A DNA stretch of 42,340 nt. Source: a virus. Both the position numbers and the translations under genes were made by a program. The notes under the pieces were generated by a model, which made no database searches, was not told the DNA's origin, and saw only the letters and a list, made by a program, of their open reading frames with translations. The stretch's first letter is position 1. The number at the start of each line of letters is the position of its first letter. The stretch is taken from IMG/VR virus record IMGVR_UViG_3300045110_000159, positions 1-42,340 of that record, one strand, 5' to 3'. Shown here one piece after another: positions 34,122 through 41,921 of this stretch.

Positions 34122-34472
34122 CTACCCTTCCCCCTCTTCGGCATCGTCTTCCGGCCACGCGAAGAAGTCTTCCCCGTCCTGCCATTCCATGCCGACAGGG
34201 ATGAGCCAGCAATCGCCGTCCTGCCACACGAAGTACTTATGGCCATGCTCGTCCGTCACGACGGCATCGGCGCCTACATCCGTCCATGCGTCCCAATACA
34301 GCTCGTTGTCCGGCCCTTCGTCCAGAATAGCCCATGTGGCATCGTCAACGCCCGCAACGGCTTTCGCACGGTCGTTGAACGATGCGGCGAAATCGCGCGG
34401 GATGTAGATGCCGCGGGAGTCGCTGAGCCAAAGGAGGGGTTCGGGGCGGGTAGTGGATTTGGTGGGGTTCAT
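34122..34472 (-). CDS. Highly acidic early protein, unknown (possible DNA mimic)
   Basis: This 116-aa protein starts at ATG 34472; a longer frame to 34574 would overlap the previous gene. By my count it has 27 Asp/Glu against seven Lys/Arg, and many Trp. The pattern LLWLSDSRGIYIPRDFA, GPDNELYWDAW, then YFVWQDGDCWLI recurs in small phage and plasmid proteins of unknown function. High acidity is a property of DNA-mimic antirestriction proteins, but also of many other early proteins, so I only flag it. It ends in DDAEEGEG. Confidence 0.65.
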   Translation of the reverse strand: MNPTKSTTRPEPLLWLSDSRGIYIPRDFAASFNDRAKAVAGVDDATWAILDEGPDNELYWDAWTDVGADAVVTDEHGHKYFVWQDGDCWLIPVGMEWQDGEDFFAWPEDDAEEGEG

Positions 34473-34503
34473 GTTGTTACGCTTTCGTAATGGTTGTTGG
34501 CAT

Positions 34504-34845
34504 CTATGCGGCGCTGCGCATATGGAGCGATTGCAGTTTCCGCAGTTCGTGGCGCGCTTGTGCGCAGGCTTCACGGATCATGTCGCGAAAGTAGCCTCCG
34601 GGCGCCATGAAGTCTTCAAGCGAATGATAGGAGCATGCACCAAGGTAGTCGGCGCCTAACTCTTGACCGTCGTGGAGCACAAGCACGCGCGCAGTGAACC
34701 AATGCCAACCGCCCTCTTGTGCAAACATTACGCTTTCAGCATCTTCGAAGTGCCCTTCGGGGCTGTCCATCTCTTCGGTCACGTCAAGGGCTATCGTGAA
34801 GTTGCGTGTGTGGAACTGCCACACGCTTTCCCAATAGGTTTGCAT
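34504..34845 (-). CDS. Conserved small early phage protein, unknown
   Basis: This 113-aa protein starts at ATG 34845 with AGGAG nine bases upstream. The end (LGADYLGACSYHSLEDFMAPGGYFRDMIREACAQAR) resembles a family of short phage proteins with the pattern LG-C-Y-S--DF---GYFRDMI-EA---AR. Function is not known to me. It is moderately acidic and soluble. Confidence 0.65.
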   Translation of the reverse strand: MQTYWESVWQFHTRNFTIALDVTEEMDSPEGHFEDAESVMFAQEGGWHWFTARVLVLHDGQELGADYLGACSYHSLEDFMAPGGYFRDMIREACAQARHELRKLQSLHMRSAA

Positions 34846-34857
34846 CGTGTGGCGCTC

Positions 34858-35157
34858 CTACTCTTCGCGAAACGCGATGGCCACTTCGCGCCAATCGCAG
34901 CGCGCAAGGGCGGCGTTGATAAGGTCGCAAGTGAAGCCGGTAGTCGGCAGGTCCATGTACTCTTCGATCTGGCTGGACAGTTCGTGTGCTGCGGCATGCT
35001 CGTTGACTTCGGCGCGGCACAGTTCACGCGCCCATGTGTCGCTGTGTTGTTCATTGCTAAGCCACAGATGGACAAGCCAGGTCTCGCGGTTGGTCCATCC
35101 GTTGTACTCATCGGGGTTGGCTTTAGGGGCGGGGGTAGTGCCTGCGGCGTAGGTCAT
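34858..35157 (-). CDS. Early phage protein with WTNRETWLVHLWLSN motif
   Basis: This 99-aa protein starts at ATG 35157 and not at the in-frame 35250, which would run through the upstream gene. Residues about 16-34 contain GWTNRETWLVHLWLSNEQ, the signature of a widespread small family in phages, archaea and plasmids (possibly DUF7249; I recall but cannot verify that name). The rest is helical and acidic. Function is unknown; the family tends to lie among early accessory genes. A leader CTGAAAGAA precedes it, as at 35479. Confidence 0.7.
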   Translation of the reverse strand: MTYAAGTTPAPKANPDEYNGWTNRETWLVHLWLSNEQHSDTWARELCRAEVNEHAAAHELSSQIEEYMDLPTTGFTCDLINAALARCDWREVAIAFREE

Positions 35158-35191
35158 GTGAGGTTCTTTCAGTGTGTGAGGGGAGGTTAGG

Positions 35192-35479
35192 CTAAGCCGC
35201 ATTCCGTTTGACGAAATGCATATGCCGGGCGGCGATGTAGTCCAGCGCATCCAACATCAGGAAGTGCTCACGCTGCGCAATCGGCATGCCCTTGTGCATG
35301 TGGCTCGCGCGCCAGCCGCCCGTCGTGGTGCGGCTGCAAGAGCCAATCTGTTTACCATCGGCATCGAACAACCATAGGCTTGTCATGGTGACGCTTTCGT
35401 GCCGGCAACGGTCTAACCGCAGGTGTGACAAATATGCCTGTGCATCGGCAAGCTCAATATTCATTTCATCTTGGGTCAT
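35192..35479 (-). CDS. Small early protein, unknown
   Basis: This 95-aa protein starts at ATG 35479. The middle (SVTMTSLWLFDADGKQIGSCS) is beta-rich and the end helical and His-rich (REHFLMLDALDYIAARHMHFV). No family recognised. The leader (CACATACTGAAAGAA) is nearly the same as that of the next gene (CACACACTGAAAGAA), so both may share an expression signal. Confidence 0.62.
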   Translation of the reverse strand: MTQDEMNIELADAQAYLSHLRLDRCRHESVTMTSLWLFDADGKQIGSCSRTTTGGWRASHMHKGMPIAQREHFLMLDALDYIAARHMHFVKRNAA

Positions 35480-35508
35480 GTTTTGTTTCTTTCAGTATGT
35501 GACAGGGT

Positions 35509-35681
<173 letters not shown>

Positions 35682-35697
35682 GGGCATCGGCATTTCC

Positions 35698-35877
35698 TCA
35701 GACGGGGTATGGAAGTTTGCACAACAGCAAGCGCAAACGTGCTAGTTTGATACCAACTTTATCGCCGCGCTCTACCGCGCTTTCTTCTTTCTTGCGGGCT
35801 TGGATAAGCGCGCTGCGGATCATGCACAGTTCGTCATTATCCAGTTCCACACTGTAAGAAACGATAGTGTTGTCCAT
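35698..35877 (-). CDS. First small protein of the early leftward operon, unknown
   Basis: This 59-aa protein starts at ATG 35877 with AAGGGA upstream, about 30 bases after the predicted transcription start. It is helical and charged (LDNDELCMIRSALIQARKKEESAVERGDKVG). A longer in-frame opening to 36069 crosses the promoter and operator region and is rejected. Function unknown. Confidence 0.62.
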   Translation of the reverse strand: MDNTIVSYSVELDNDELCMIRSALIQARKKEESAVERGDKVGIKLARLRLLLCKLPYPV

Positions 35878-35916
35878 GTCGGCAGTCCCTTCGGGTGATT
35901 TGCTTCGGTAAGCGCC

Positions 35917-35945
35917 ATATGCGCAGGCGCCGGCCATGTTGTCAA
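35917..35945 (-). promoter_or_regulatory. Leftward early promoter
   Basis: On the - strand TTGACA (35945-35940) and GCATAT (35922-35917) are separated by 17 bp. The -35 is a perfect consensus. Transcription would start near 35908 and enter the nine-gene early operon. Confidence 0.6.
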
Positions 35946-35996
35946 CGTGTATAGATATCACGGGTTCGCGAGGCAGCCATGCGCAGGGGGCGGGGG

Positions 35997-36019
35997 CGTA
36001 ATTCGGAAAGCGAATTACG
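35997..36019. promoter_or_regulatory. 9-bp inverted repeat, operator candidate
   Basis: CGTAATTCG (35997-36005), five bases, CGAATTACG (36011-36019), perfect. It lies about 50 bp upstream of the leftward promoter's -35 and 130 bp upstream of the rightward one, in G-rich DNA. Half-site length and spacing suit a dimeric regulator. Confidence 0.55.
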
Positions 36020-36151
36020 GGGGCGGTTTGGGCTTTACAAACTTGTCGCATGCGGGAATGCCGTCCCAAGTCGCCACAGTTAAGTTATTGATTCTCTTTG
36101 TTTGATACGCATGGTACATATATAAGAGAGAGAAAGTAGTACAGGCTTGTG

Positions 36152-36180
36152 TAGACAGGCTGTGTAGACAAACCTATATA
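36152..36180 (+). promoter_or_regulatory. Rightward promoter of the RuvC-like gene
   Basis: TAGACA (36152-36157) and TATATA (36175-36180) are separated by 17 bp. The -35 lies in a duplicated TGTGTAGACA (36148-36157 and 36161-36170). Transcription would begin near 36187, 24 bases before the ATG. Confidence 0.55.
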
Positions 36181-36210
36181 AAGTCTTGGAACACGAAAAA
36201 TGCCGTCCCA

Positions 36211-36699
36211 ATGCGTCCCAAACCCGTGCCGTTGCGCGTGATCGGCGCCGATCCCGGGCGCTTTGGCGCGCTTTGTTGGTTGGAAACGGCAGAAAACGGC
36301 CAAACCGTGCGGTTGCTGCGCCAAATGCCGGACGATCCGGACGAATTGGCATATCTTTTGGCGCCATTTTCGCATTTATCGCTCGCATTAGAACAGCAAA
36401 TGCCGATGCCGCGGCAGGGTGTGGCCAGTGCCGGCAAACTAATGCACAGGGCTGGCGTGGTGCGTGGCGTGTGCGCAGGCTTAGGGCTGCGTGTGGTGCC
36501 CGTGTGGCCGGTGCAATGGCGCCGGCTGGCAAGGGTACCTATTGGTTCGGGCAAAGGCGTGGCGGTGGCGCTAGCGCGTGCTGTGCCGGGATTTAATGCG
36601 GCCGTGGTGGGGTGGCCAGCGCCCTTCATTAGCGGCGCCGCCGATGCGCTATGGGTGGCGCATGCCGGAATGCGGCTTGACGTATTAGGCAAGGGCTAG
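36211..36699 (+). CDS. RuvC-like Holliday junction resolvase
   Basis: This 162-aa protein has the RNase H-fold layout of RuvC-type nucleases: VIGADPGRFGALCWL (D14) as first strand, LALEQQMPMPRQGVAS (E61), then the conserved helical part HRAGVVRGVCAGLGLRVVPVWPVQWRRLARV, and ADALWVAHAG (D145). Phage RuvC-like resolvases share the GxDPG, the E-Q and the final DA-LxAxxG. It would cut branched DNA before packaging. It stands alone on the + strand after a divergent promoter region, away from the main replication operon. No strong ribosome site precedes the ATG; AATGCCGTCCCAA-type repeats overlap its start. Confidence 0.85.
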   Translation: MRPKPVPLRVIGADPGRFGALCWLETAENGQTVRLLRQMPDDPDELAYLLAPFSHLSLALEQQMPMPRQGVASAGKLMHRAGVVRGVCAGLGLRVVPVWPVQWRRLARVPIGSGKGVAVALARAVPGFNAAVVGWPAPFISGAADALWVAHAGMRLDVLGKG

Positions 36700-37004
36700 G
36701 ATATCCGATATTGACGCATTATCGGTTTGACGTATTTGACAGTTTCATCAATGGCTTATGCACCCGGCACCCTCGCCGCACCCTGCAACCGCGCGGGCTG
36801 GCCGGCGTGCGCTCGCGACCTGGCTGCAACCGCAGCGTGTGGAGGGTGCGCGCCGCAACCCCAGGTTGCCCCCCGCCCTTCGCGACCACCCCCAAGCTGG
36901 ATCGGCGGCGACCACCACATTCGCACCGCTGTCAAAAATCCTTGGCGTCAATTGTGCCAAAAATTTTCTGGATAAAAATTATCAGCAACGTCAAGATCGT
37001 CAAC
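36700..37004. other. 305-bp non-coding gap with repeats
   Basis: No credible gene is seen here. It holds TTGACGYATT repeats (the first inside the RuvC-like gene at 36677; then 36711 and 36727), a GCACCCT pair at 36767-36785 that nearly copies the attP arm pair, and C/G-rich DNA with short imperfect palindromes. An extended frame from 36711 leading into the small gene at 37005 is Arg/Pro-rich and looks non-coding. Confidence 0.6.
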
Positions 37005-37109
37005 ATGCAGTTCGAAGGTTGGAGATTTTGGCTGCGGGTAGCTGCTCTTGTCGGCTGTGCGTTTGCGCTCGTAATCGGTGCGTTTCTGGCCGGTCGGTAT
37101 TTATCCTGA
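37005..37109 (+). CDS. 34-aa single-helix membrane protein
   Basis: ATG 37005 to TGA 37109 gives 34 residues: an amphipathic start (MQFEGWRFWLR), a membrane helix (VAALVGCAFALVIGAFLAG) and a short end RYLS. The ribosome site is weak. It is a plausible small phage membrane protein, perhaps for immunity or exclusion, but may be chance. Confidence 0.4.
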   Translation: MQFEGWRFWLRVAALVGCAFALVIGAFLAGRYLS

Positions 37110-37374
37110 GCCGCCACCGGGCAAGGGCCAAGAGTTTCCCCTTGGCCCCCGCCCTACATCCGGATTATGCTGACCTTGACGCGGAAGCGCCAAAGCACGA
37201 TAATCAGGTGCAGGAGCAGACGATGATTACCCATCGTTTTGCTCCGGTTGGAGACGCCCGGCAGGACCACCCTGCCGGGTGTTTTCGTTCTAGCCTCCGC
37301 ACCGTTGGCTTGTAAACCCCTGCGGTTACGCCATCTGCTTGACTTTCCAGTCGTTTAGAGCGTTTCATCTCCCG
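37110..37374. other. Non-coding gap before the late operon
   Basis: Contains an 8-bp hairpin (GGGCCAAG at 37125, CTTGGCCC at 37141, 8-base loop) and the terminator at 37257. A late promoter is expected between 37290 and 37374; TTGACT at 37340 is a possible -35 but no good -10 follows at the right distance. Confidence 0.5.
37257..37289 (+). terminator. Rho-independent terminator upstream of the late operon
   Basis: CCCGGCAGG (37257-37265) and CCTGCCGGG (37271-37279) form a 9-bp stem with a 5-base loop, followed by TGTTTTCGTT. It should end transcripts from the RuvC-like gene and keep the late operon under separate control. Confidence 0.85.
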
Positions 37375-37794
37375 ATGAGCGATGCGACCATCCTCGACGC
37401 GCTGCCGATGCTGCCAGGCAACAGCCTCGCGGTTCCCCAGGATGTGTCGCTGGACCCGCCGCCCGACAGCCCCGGCAAGGTCTGGCGTGACGCCGTTCAT
37501 GCCGGGCTGCTCGACCATCCACGCCTGAACCCGGCCAGCATGCTCGATGCGCTGGCCGACAAGATGGAGCAGGGCGATGCGGTCGCGGTGTTCGCCGCCA
37601 TTGCCCGCACCCTGCCCAAAGAGGCCGAAAACGTCGCCACGCCGCAGCAATTCAACCATCTGATGCTGGTGCAACTGGTCAACAGCGCCCAACAGCGCGG
37701 TATCGACCTTGGAGCACTGCTAGAAGGGGCTGCGGTTGCGCCACAGGCGCCCATACAGGCTGCGGAGCCTCCCCTACCCGACTGGGCTAGGTAG
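37375..37794 (+). CDS. Candidate small terminase subunit
   Basis: This 139-aa protein precedes the large terminase. Residues 30-110 are helical (GKVWRDAVHAGLLDHP, ASMLDALADKMEQGDAVAVFAAIARTL, then FNHLMLVQLVNSAQQ); the ends are Pro-rich and disordered. I do not see the usual helix-turn-helix of small terminases, so the assignment rests on gene position only. ATG 37375 was chosen over an in-frame 37339 start; neither has a strong ribosome site. An inverted repeat overlaps its stop codon and could belong to a packaging site. Confidence 0.5.
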   Translation: MSDATILDALPMLPGNSLAVPQDVSLDPPPDSPGKVWRDAVHAGLLDHPRLNPASMLDALADKMEQGDAVAVFAAIARTLPKEAENVATPQQFNHLMLVQLVNSAQQRGIDLGALLEGAAVAPQAPIQAAEPPLPDWAR

Positions 37795-37832
37795 GGCTGT
37801 AGGGGCTTCTACGGGGCTTAAAATGCCCTACC
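37790..37832 (+). promoter_or_regulatory. Nested hairpin between the terminase genes
   Basis: GGTAGGGC (37790-37797) pairs perfectly with GCCCTACC (37825-37832). Inside, GTAG (37799-37802) pairs with CTAC (37809-37812). The outer stem includes the stop codon of the upstream gene. Packaging sites often lie in or beside the small terminase gene, so a pac/cos role is possible; a translational control structure is equally possible. Confidence 0.4.
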
Positions 37833-37923
37833 GCCTAACCGAACCTGCCAAAACAGCCGAAGCAGTTGCCGAGTAGGCCCTTCCAGCCGGCCCCGAGTGG
37901 GCTAATGCACTGCGTAAACGCTG

Positions 37924-39378
37924 ATGGCGGATGGGTTCTCCTCCCTCCTGACGCAGAAGCCCGACCTCGCCTCCGCGGCCCGCATGTGGTTGTGGAGCCG
38001 GAACCCGTACGCCTTCTGCGTCGAGTGCCTTGGCGTCACCCCCGAGCCGTGGCAGGCCAAAATCCTGAAGGCCATGAGCCAGGGCCATACCCGCATCAGC
38101 ATCCGCTCCGGCAACGGTGTTGGAAAGACGACCCTGCTGTCCTGGCTGACCATATGGTTTGCCGTTACCCGCTACCCGCAAAAAACGGTCGTCACTGCGC
38201 CTACGGCGCAACAGTTGTTCGATGCGCTGTGGGCCGAAGTCCGTAGGTGGCTCAAAGCCTGCCCCGCCTCGATTGCCGATCTGTTCGAAGTCACCTCCGA
38301 CCGCATCTTCCTGAAGTCCGACAGCGCCGCCTCCTTCGTCAGCGCGCGTACATCGCGTGCGGAACAGCCGGAAGCCTTGCAGGGCGTCCATTCCGCTAAC
38401 GTTATGCTGATCGTCGATGAAGCGTCGGGAGTTGCTGAGCAAGTGTTCGATGCGGGCCAAGGCTCTATGAGCACCCCGGGTGCGATCACGGTGCTGGCCG
38501 GCAACCCGCTGCGTTCGTCGGGCTTCTTCTACCGCACCCATACCGACATGGCCGACCGCTGGTATTCAGCGAAGGTCTCCTGCTTCGACAGCAAATACGT
38601 AGACCCGGCCTTCATCCGTGAGATGGCCGACAATTACGGCCCGGCTTCCGCACGCTACGCCGCCCGTGTCCTGGGCGAATTCCCGCTGCACGAAGAGGAT
38701 GTGCTACTCAGCCGCGAGATGGTCCTCGCCGCAACCACGCGCGAAGCCCCCAATTTGATGCGCGACGATTACAAGCGTGCGGTCTGGGGGCTGGACGTGG
38801 CACGTTTCGGCTCCGACGCGACGGTGCTGATCAAACGCTTAGGCCCCGTCATCAACGAACGCCCGATCATATGGCGTAACGTTGACCTGATGCACGTCGT
38901 TGGCGTCGTCAAGACCGAATACGACGCGCTCCCGATAGACATGCGCCCTTCCGCCATCTGTGTCGATGCGATTGGGCTTGGTGCGGGTGTGGCTGATCGT
39001 ATGGCAGAAATGGGCCTTCCCGTTCTTGCAGTCAACGTCAGCGAAAGTCCCACCACGGGCAGCCAGTATTATCGCCTGCGGGATGAACTCTACTGCCGCA
39101 CCCGCGACTGGTTCGCCACCCGCCAGGTGAGCGTTCCCGCCCACGACAAGCTGGTCGCCGACCTGACCGCGCTGAAATATCGTTACTTGTCCGATGGGCG
39201 GATCAAGATCGAGAGCAAGGACGAGATGCGCAAGCGCGGGCTTAGCTCACCCGACTGTGCGGATGCGCTCGCGATGTCCTTTTACGCCGGCAACGACGGC
39301 CCTGTAGGGTTTGCTACATCGTTTTCCGGAGGCCGGGTCGGCAACAAACTCAAATCAGATGTAGCGTGGGTGGTATAG
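37924..39378 (+). CDS. terL: Terminase large subunit
   Basis: This 484-aa packaging motor has an ATPase domain with Walker A SGNGVGKTT (62-70), Walker B MLIVDE (161-166) and a coupling segment near AGNP (192-195), and a nuclease domain with GLDVARFGSD (D291), CVDAIGLGAGV (D348) and SSPDCADALAMSF (D444/D447). All three acid positions of the RNase H-like nuclease are present. It pumps DNA into the procapsid and cuts it. Length is normal. It lies directly before the portal, one nucleotide from its ATG, as in most tailed phages. The 129 bases upstream contain a hairpin but no other gene I trust. Confidence 0.95.
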   Translation: MADGFSSLLTQKPDLASAARMWLWSRNPYAFCVECLGVTPEPWQAKILKAMSQGHTRISIRSGNGVGKTTLLSWLTIWFAVTRYPQKTVVTAPTAQQLFDALWAEVRRWLKACPASIADLFEVTSDRIFLKSDSAASFVSARTSRAEQPEALQGVHSANVMLIVDEASGVAEQVFDAGQGSMSTPGAITVLAGNPLRSSGFFYRTHTDMADRWYSAKVSCFDSKYVDPAFIREMADNYGPASARYAARVLGEFPLHEEDVLLSREMVLAATTREAPNLMRDDYKRAVWGLDVARFGSDATVLIKRLGPVINERPIIWRNVDLMHVVGVVKTEYDALPIDMRPSAICVDAIGLGAGVADRMAEMGLPVLAVNVSESPTTGSQYYRLRDELYCRTRDWFATRQVSVPAHDKLVADLTALKYRYLSDGRIKIESKDEMRKRGLSSPDCADALAMSFYAGNDGPVGFATSFSGGRVGNKLKSDVAWVV

Positions 39379-41919
39379 ATGGACAGTCCGTGGTCTTCGC
39401 CTCCGCCGTCCACCCCGCGCAAACCGCGCAAGATGTCTGCCGAAACGTTCCAGCGCGTGTTCAACCGCATGGTCGATCAGGCCGTCATGTTCCGCGACGG
39501 CTACCTGTCCGCTGATCGCGTCAAGCAATGGCGCTACTACAACGGCCAGGTAGACTCTACGCCGCGCAGGGGTCGAAGCTCCGTCGTTGCAACCGAAGTG
39601 GCCGACACCTGCGATGCCGCCCATGCGCAACTTCTCCGTGTCTTCGGCAACCCGCGCGGACTTGTGCAGTTCGTGCCTAGCACCGGAGCGGCGCAACAGC
39701 AGGCCGACACCGCCACCTCCTACATCTACCATCTGTTCTTCACGCAGAACCCGGGCTGGACCAACCTTTCCTCGTTCCTCTTGGACGCCTTAGTCGCGGA
39801 CGTAGGCATCTTCTTCCATCGTGCCGAGCCAAGCGAGCATGTCGAAGAAGAATTCTACATGGGCCTGACCGAAGACGAGTGCGATGCCTTAGCCGCTGAT
39901 CGTGACGTAACGATACTCAGCCGTGAAGAAGATACTGAAATGCTCAGCGACGTGCTGGGCAATCCCCTCGCCCCGGAAGACCCTGATGATAGCACGGACG
40001 ATGACGAATCGCAAGGGGAAGGGCTTCCACTTGCCGGAAGGTTGTCGCTTGCAGCGGCGCAAGGGGGCATGAACCCTGCCGCGATGAATGGGGCCGCAGT
40101 GGGAGTCCTGCCCCCTGCGGCTGGGCCGGCAGGCCCGGCGCCGCGCCTTGACGGCGCTCCATCTCCTATGGGTGGGCCACCGGGCATGAACGGGATGCCG
40201 CCGGGGCAGCCGCCCACGCCGCAACCTCCACCGCCTCCGCCGCCCCCTGCGCCTGCGCTATCTGAACCCCCGCCCCCACCGCCGCAATCGACCTACTCCA
40301 TTCGCCTCCTGCGGCGTAGCCAGGCGGTCAAGATCAAGGTCGATACCGTCAGCCCCGATGAATTCTTGATCGATGGCAGCGCCGAGAAAGTCTCCGAATG
40401 CAAGATCATGGCGGTCTACAGCGACCGCACCGTGGGCGACCTGACCGCGGCGGGCTTCAAGTGGCGCGATGTCGTCAAGCATGCCGCCCCGATGGGCCTG
40501 ACCGCGGAGCAGATGGCCCGCCAGCCCAAGCGCCAAGACACGTCCTTTTCTCAGTCCTCTGAAGACGCGACTACCTGGCCGATCCGCGTCATCGATGCCG
40601 CCGTGCGGATGGACGCTGACGGCGATGGCGTGCCTGAGATGTACCGCGTCGTGGCGGTGGGCAACGACTATGAAGTGCTGGAACGTGAGCGCATCGCGGA
40701 CTGGCCGTTCACGATTGGTTCCCCGTATATAATTCCGCATTCCCCCATCGGTGCGGGCCTGGCGCGAAAAGTCGTGGATTTGCAGGACCAGCAATCTTCG
40801 ATCATGCGTCAGCAGCTTGATTCTCTTTACGCTGCGGTCAATCCAAGATTTACGGCGGTTGAATCAGCCGTCAATCTTGACGATGCGACCGACGATGCGT
40901 TCGGACGAATTATACGGATTAGGCAGCCGAATGCGTTCATGCCGCTGAACGTCGAATTCGTCGGTGCGCAAGCATTTCCGATGATTGACAGATTAGACAA
41001 AATCCGCGAGTTCCGCACCGGCATCTCCCCCCAATCCGCCGGGCTTGATCCGAAGGCCCTGCAATCCAGCACCGAAACCGGCGTCAAAGAGATCGTTGAC
41101 GCCAGGACCATCCGCCTAGAGGCCGTTGCGCGAACGCTTGCGGAGACCGCGATTGCGCCGATGTTCAGCGCCCTGCTCAAACTCGCCGTGCGCTACCAAG
41201 ACCGGCAGATGCAAATCCATACCTCCGGCGGCTTCCTTTCGGTTGACCCGCAATCTTTCGACCCATCAATGGAATGTATCGCTATCGTCGGGCTTGGAAA
41301 TGGAACGGACCCGGAACGGTTGCAAGCCCTTGGCGCCGTCAAGAATACGCAAGAAATGGTTATGATGAAGCTGGGGCCTGCAAATCCGCTTAGCGGCATG
41401 CAGGAATACCGCAACACGCTGTCCGACCTGATCGCGCTGACCCCATACCGGCAAGTGGAGCGGTATTTTAAGCCGTTGCCCCCAAATATCGACCAGATCA
41501 TGCAACAACAGCAGCAAGCTCAGCAGCAAGCGGCGCAACAAGCCGCCCCTGGTGCCCCACAAGGCTCGCCGCAAACGGATGCCGCCAAGGCGCAGGCGAC
41601 GATGCAGAAGGCGCAGGCCGACATCCAGGTGCAACAGGCCAAGTTGCAGGCGGATGCGCAGGAAAGCCAGCAACGCATGCAGATGGAAGCGGCCCAGCAC
41701 GCGCAGGACATGCAGTTCCAGCAATGGAAAGCGCAGAAAGAGATGGAACTGGAGAAGCTGAAGGCGCTGATGCAGGTCGAGTTGCAACGCATGAAGCTCC
41801 AGGCCGACACCGCGGTCGATATGCACGAACTGCAAGCGGAAACGGCTTTGCGTGCCATCGATATCAAGCGTGGCATCAGCAAGTCGCCCAACATCGAGAA
41901 CCCTGATGCGGAGCACTGA
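39379..41919 (+). CDS. Portal protein with low-complexity insertion
   Basis: This 846-aa protein forms the twelve-fold DNA gate. Residues 20-190 and 305-690 fit SU10/P22-type portals (VKQWRYYNGQV, RSSVVATEVADTCDAAHAQLLRVF, later PHSPIGAGLARKVVDLQDQ, then LDDATDDAFGRIIRIRQPNAF). Residues about 194-305 are an unusual insert: an acidic stretch (PEDPDDSTDDDESQ) followed by Met/Gly/Pro-rich sequence with runs of eight and six Pro. Residues about 705-830 are Gln/Ala-rich and helical, probably the C-terminal barrel that extends into the head. It starts directly after the terminase stop. Above-average length is due to the insert and barrel. Confidence 0.9.
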   Translation: MDSPWSSPPPSTPRKPRKMSAETFQRVFNRMVDQAVMFRDGYLSADRVKQWRYYNGQVDSTPRRGRSSVVATEVADTCDAAHAQLLRVFGNPRGLVQFVPSTGAAQQQADTATSYIYHLFFTQNPGWTNLSSFLLDALVADVGIFFHRAEPSEHVEEEFYMGLTEDECDALAADRDVTILSREEDTEMLSDVLGNPLAPEDPDDSTDDDESQGEGLPLAGRLSLAAAQGGMNPAAMNGAAVGVLPPAAGPAGPAPRLDGAPSPMGGPPGMNGMPPGQPPTPQPPPPPPPPAPALSEPPPPPPQSTYSIRLLRRSQAVKIKVDTVSPDEFLIDGSAEKVSECKIMAVYSDRTVGDLTAAGFKWRDVVKHAAPMGLTAEQMARQPKRQDTSFSQSSEDATTWPIRVIDAAVRMDADGDGVPEMYRVVAVGNDYEVLERERIADWPFTIGSPYIIPHSPIGAGLARKVVDLQDQQSSIMRQQLDSLYAAVNPRFTAVESAVNLDDATDDAFGRIIRIRQPNAFMPLNVEFVGAQAFPMIDRLDKIREFRTGISPQSAGLDPKALQSSTETGVKEIVDARTIRLEAVARTLAETAIAPMFSALLKLAVRYQDRQMQIHTSGGFLSVDPQSFDPSMECIAIVGLGNGTDPERLQALGAVKNTQEMVMMKLGPANPLSGMQEYRNTLSDLIALTPYRQVERYFKPLPPNIDQIMQQQQQAQQQAAQQAAPGAPQGSPQTDAAKAQATMQKAQADIQVQQAKLQADAQESQQRMQMEAAQHAQDMQFQQWKAQKEMELEKLKALMQVELQRMKLQADTAVDMHELQAETALRAIDIKRGISKSPNIENPDAEH

Positions 41920-41921
41920 AT

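Noticed and set aside
36711-37004. N-terminal extension of the 34-aa membrane protein
   Set aside because: The extension is Arg/Pro/Cys-rich, begins at TTG and crosses repeat-rich non-coding DNA.
37223-37315. 30-codon frame with AGGAG upstream
   Set aside because: It runs through the terminator stem and its product has no features. The good ribosome site keeps it possible but not supportable.
37822-37875. 17-codon frame between the terminase genes
   Set aside because: Too short, no ribosome site, and it lies over the nested hairpin.
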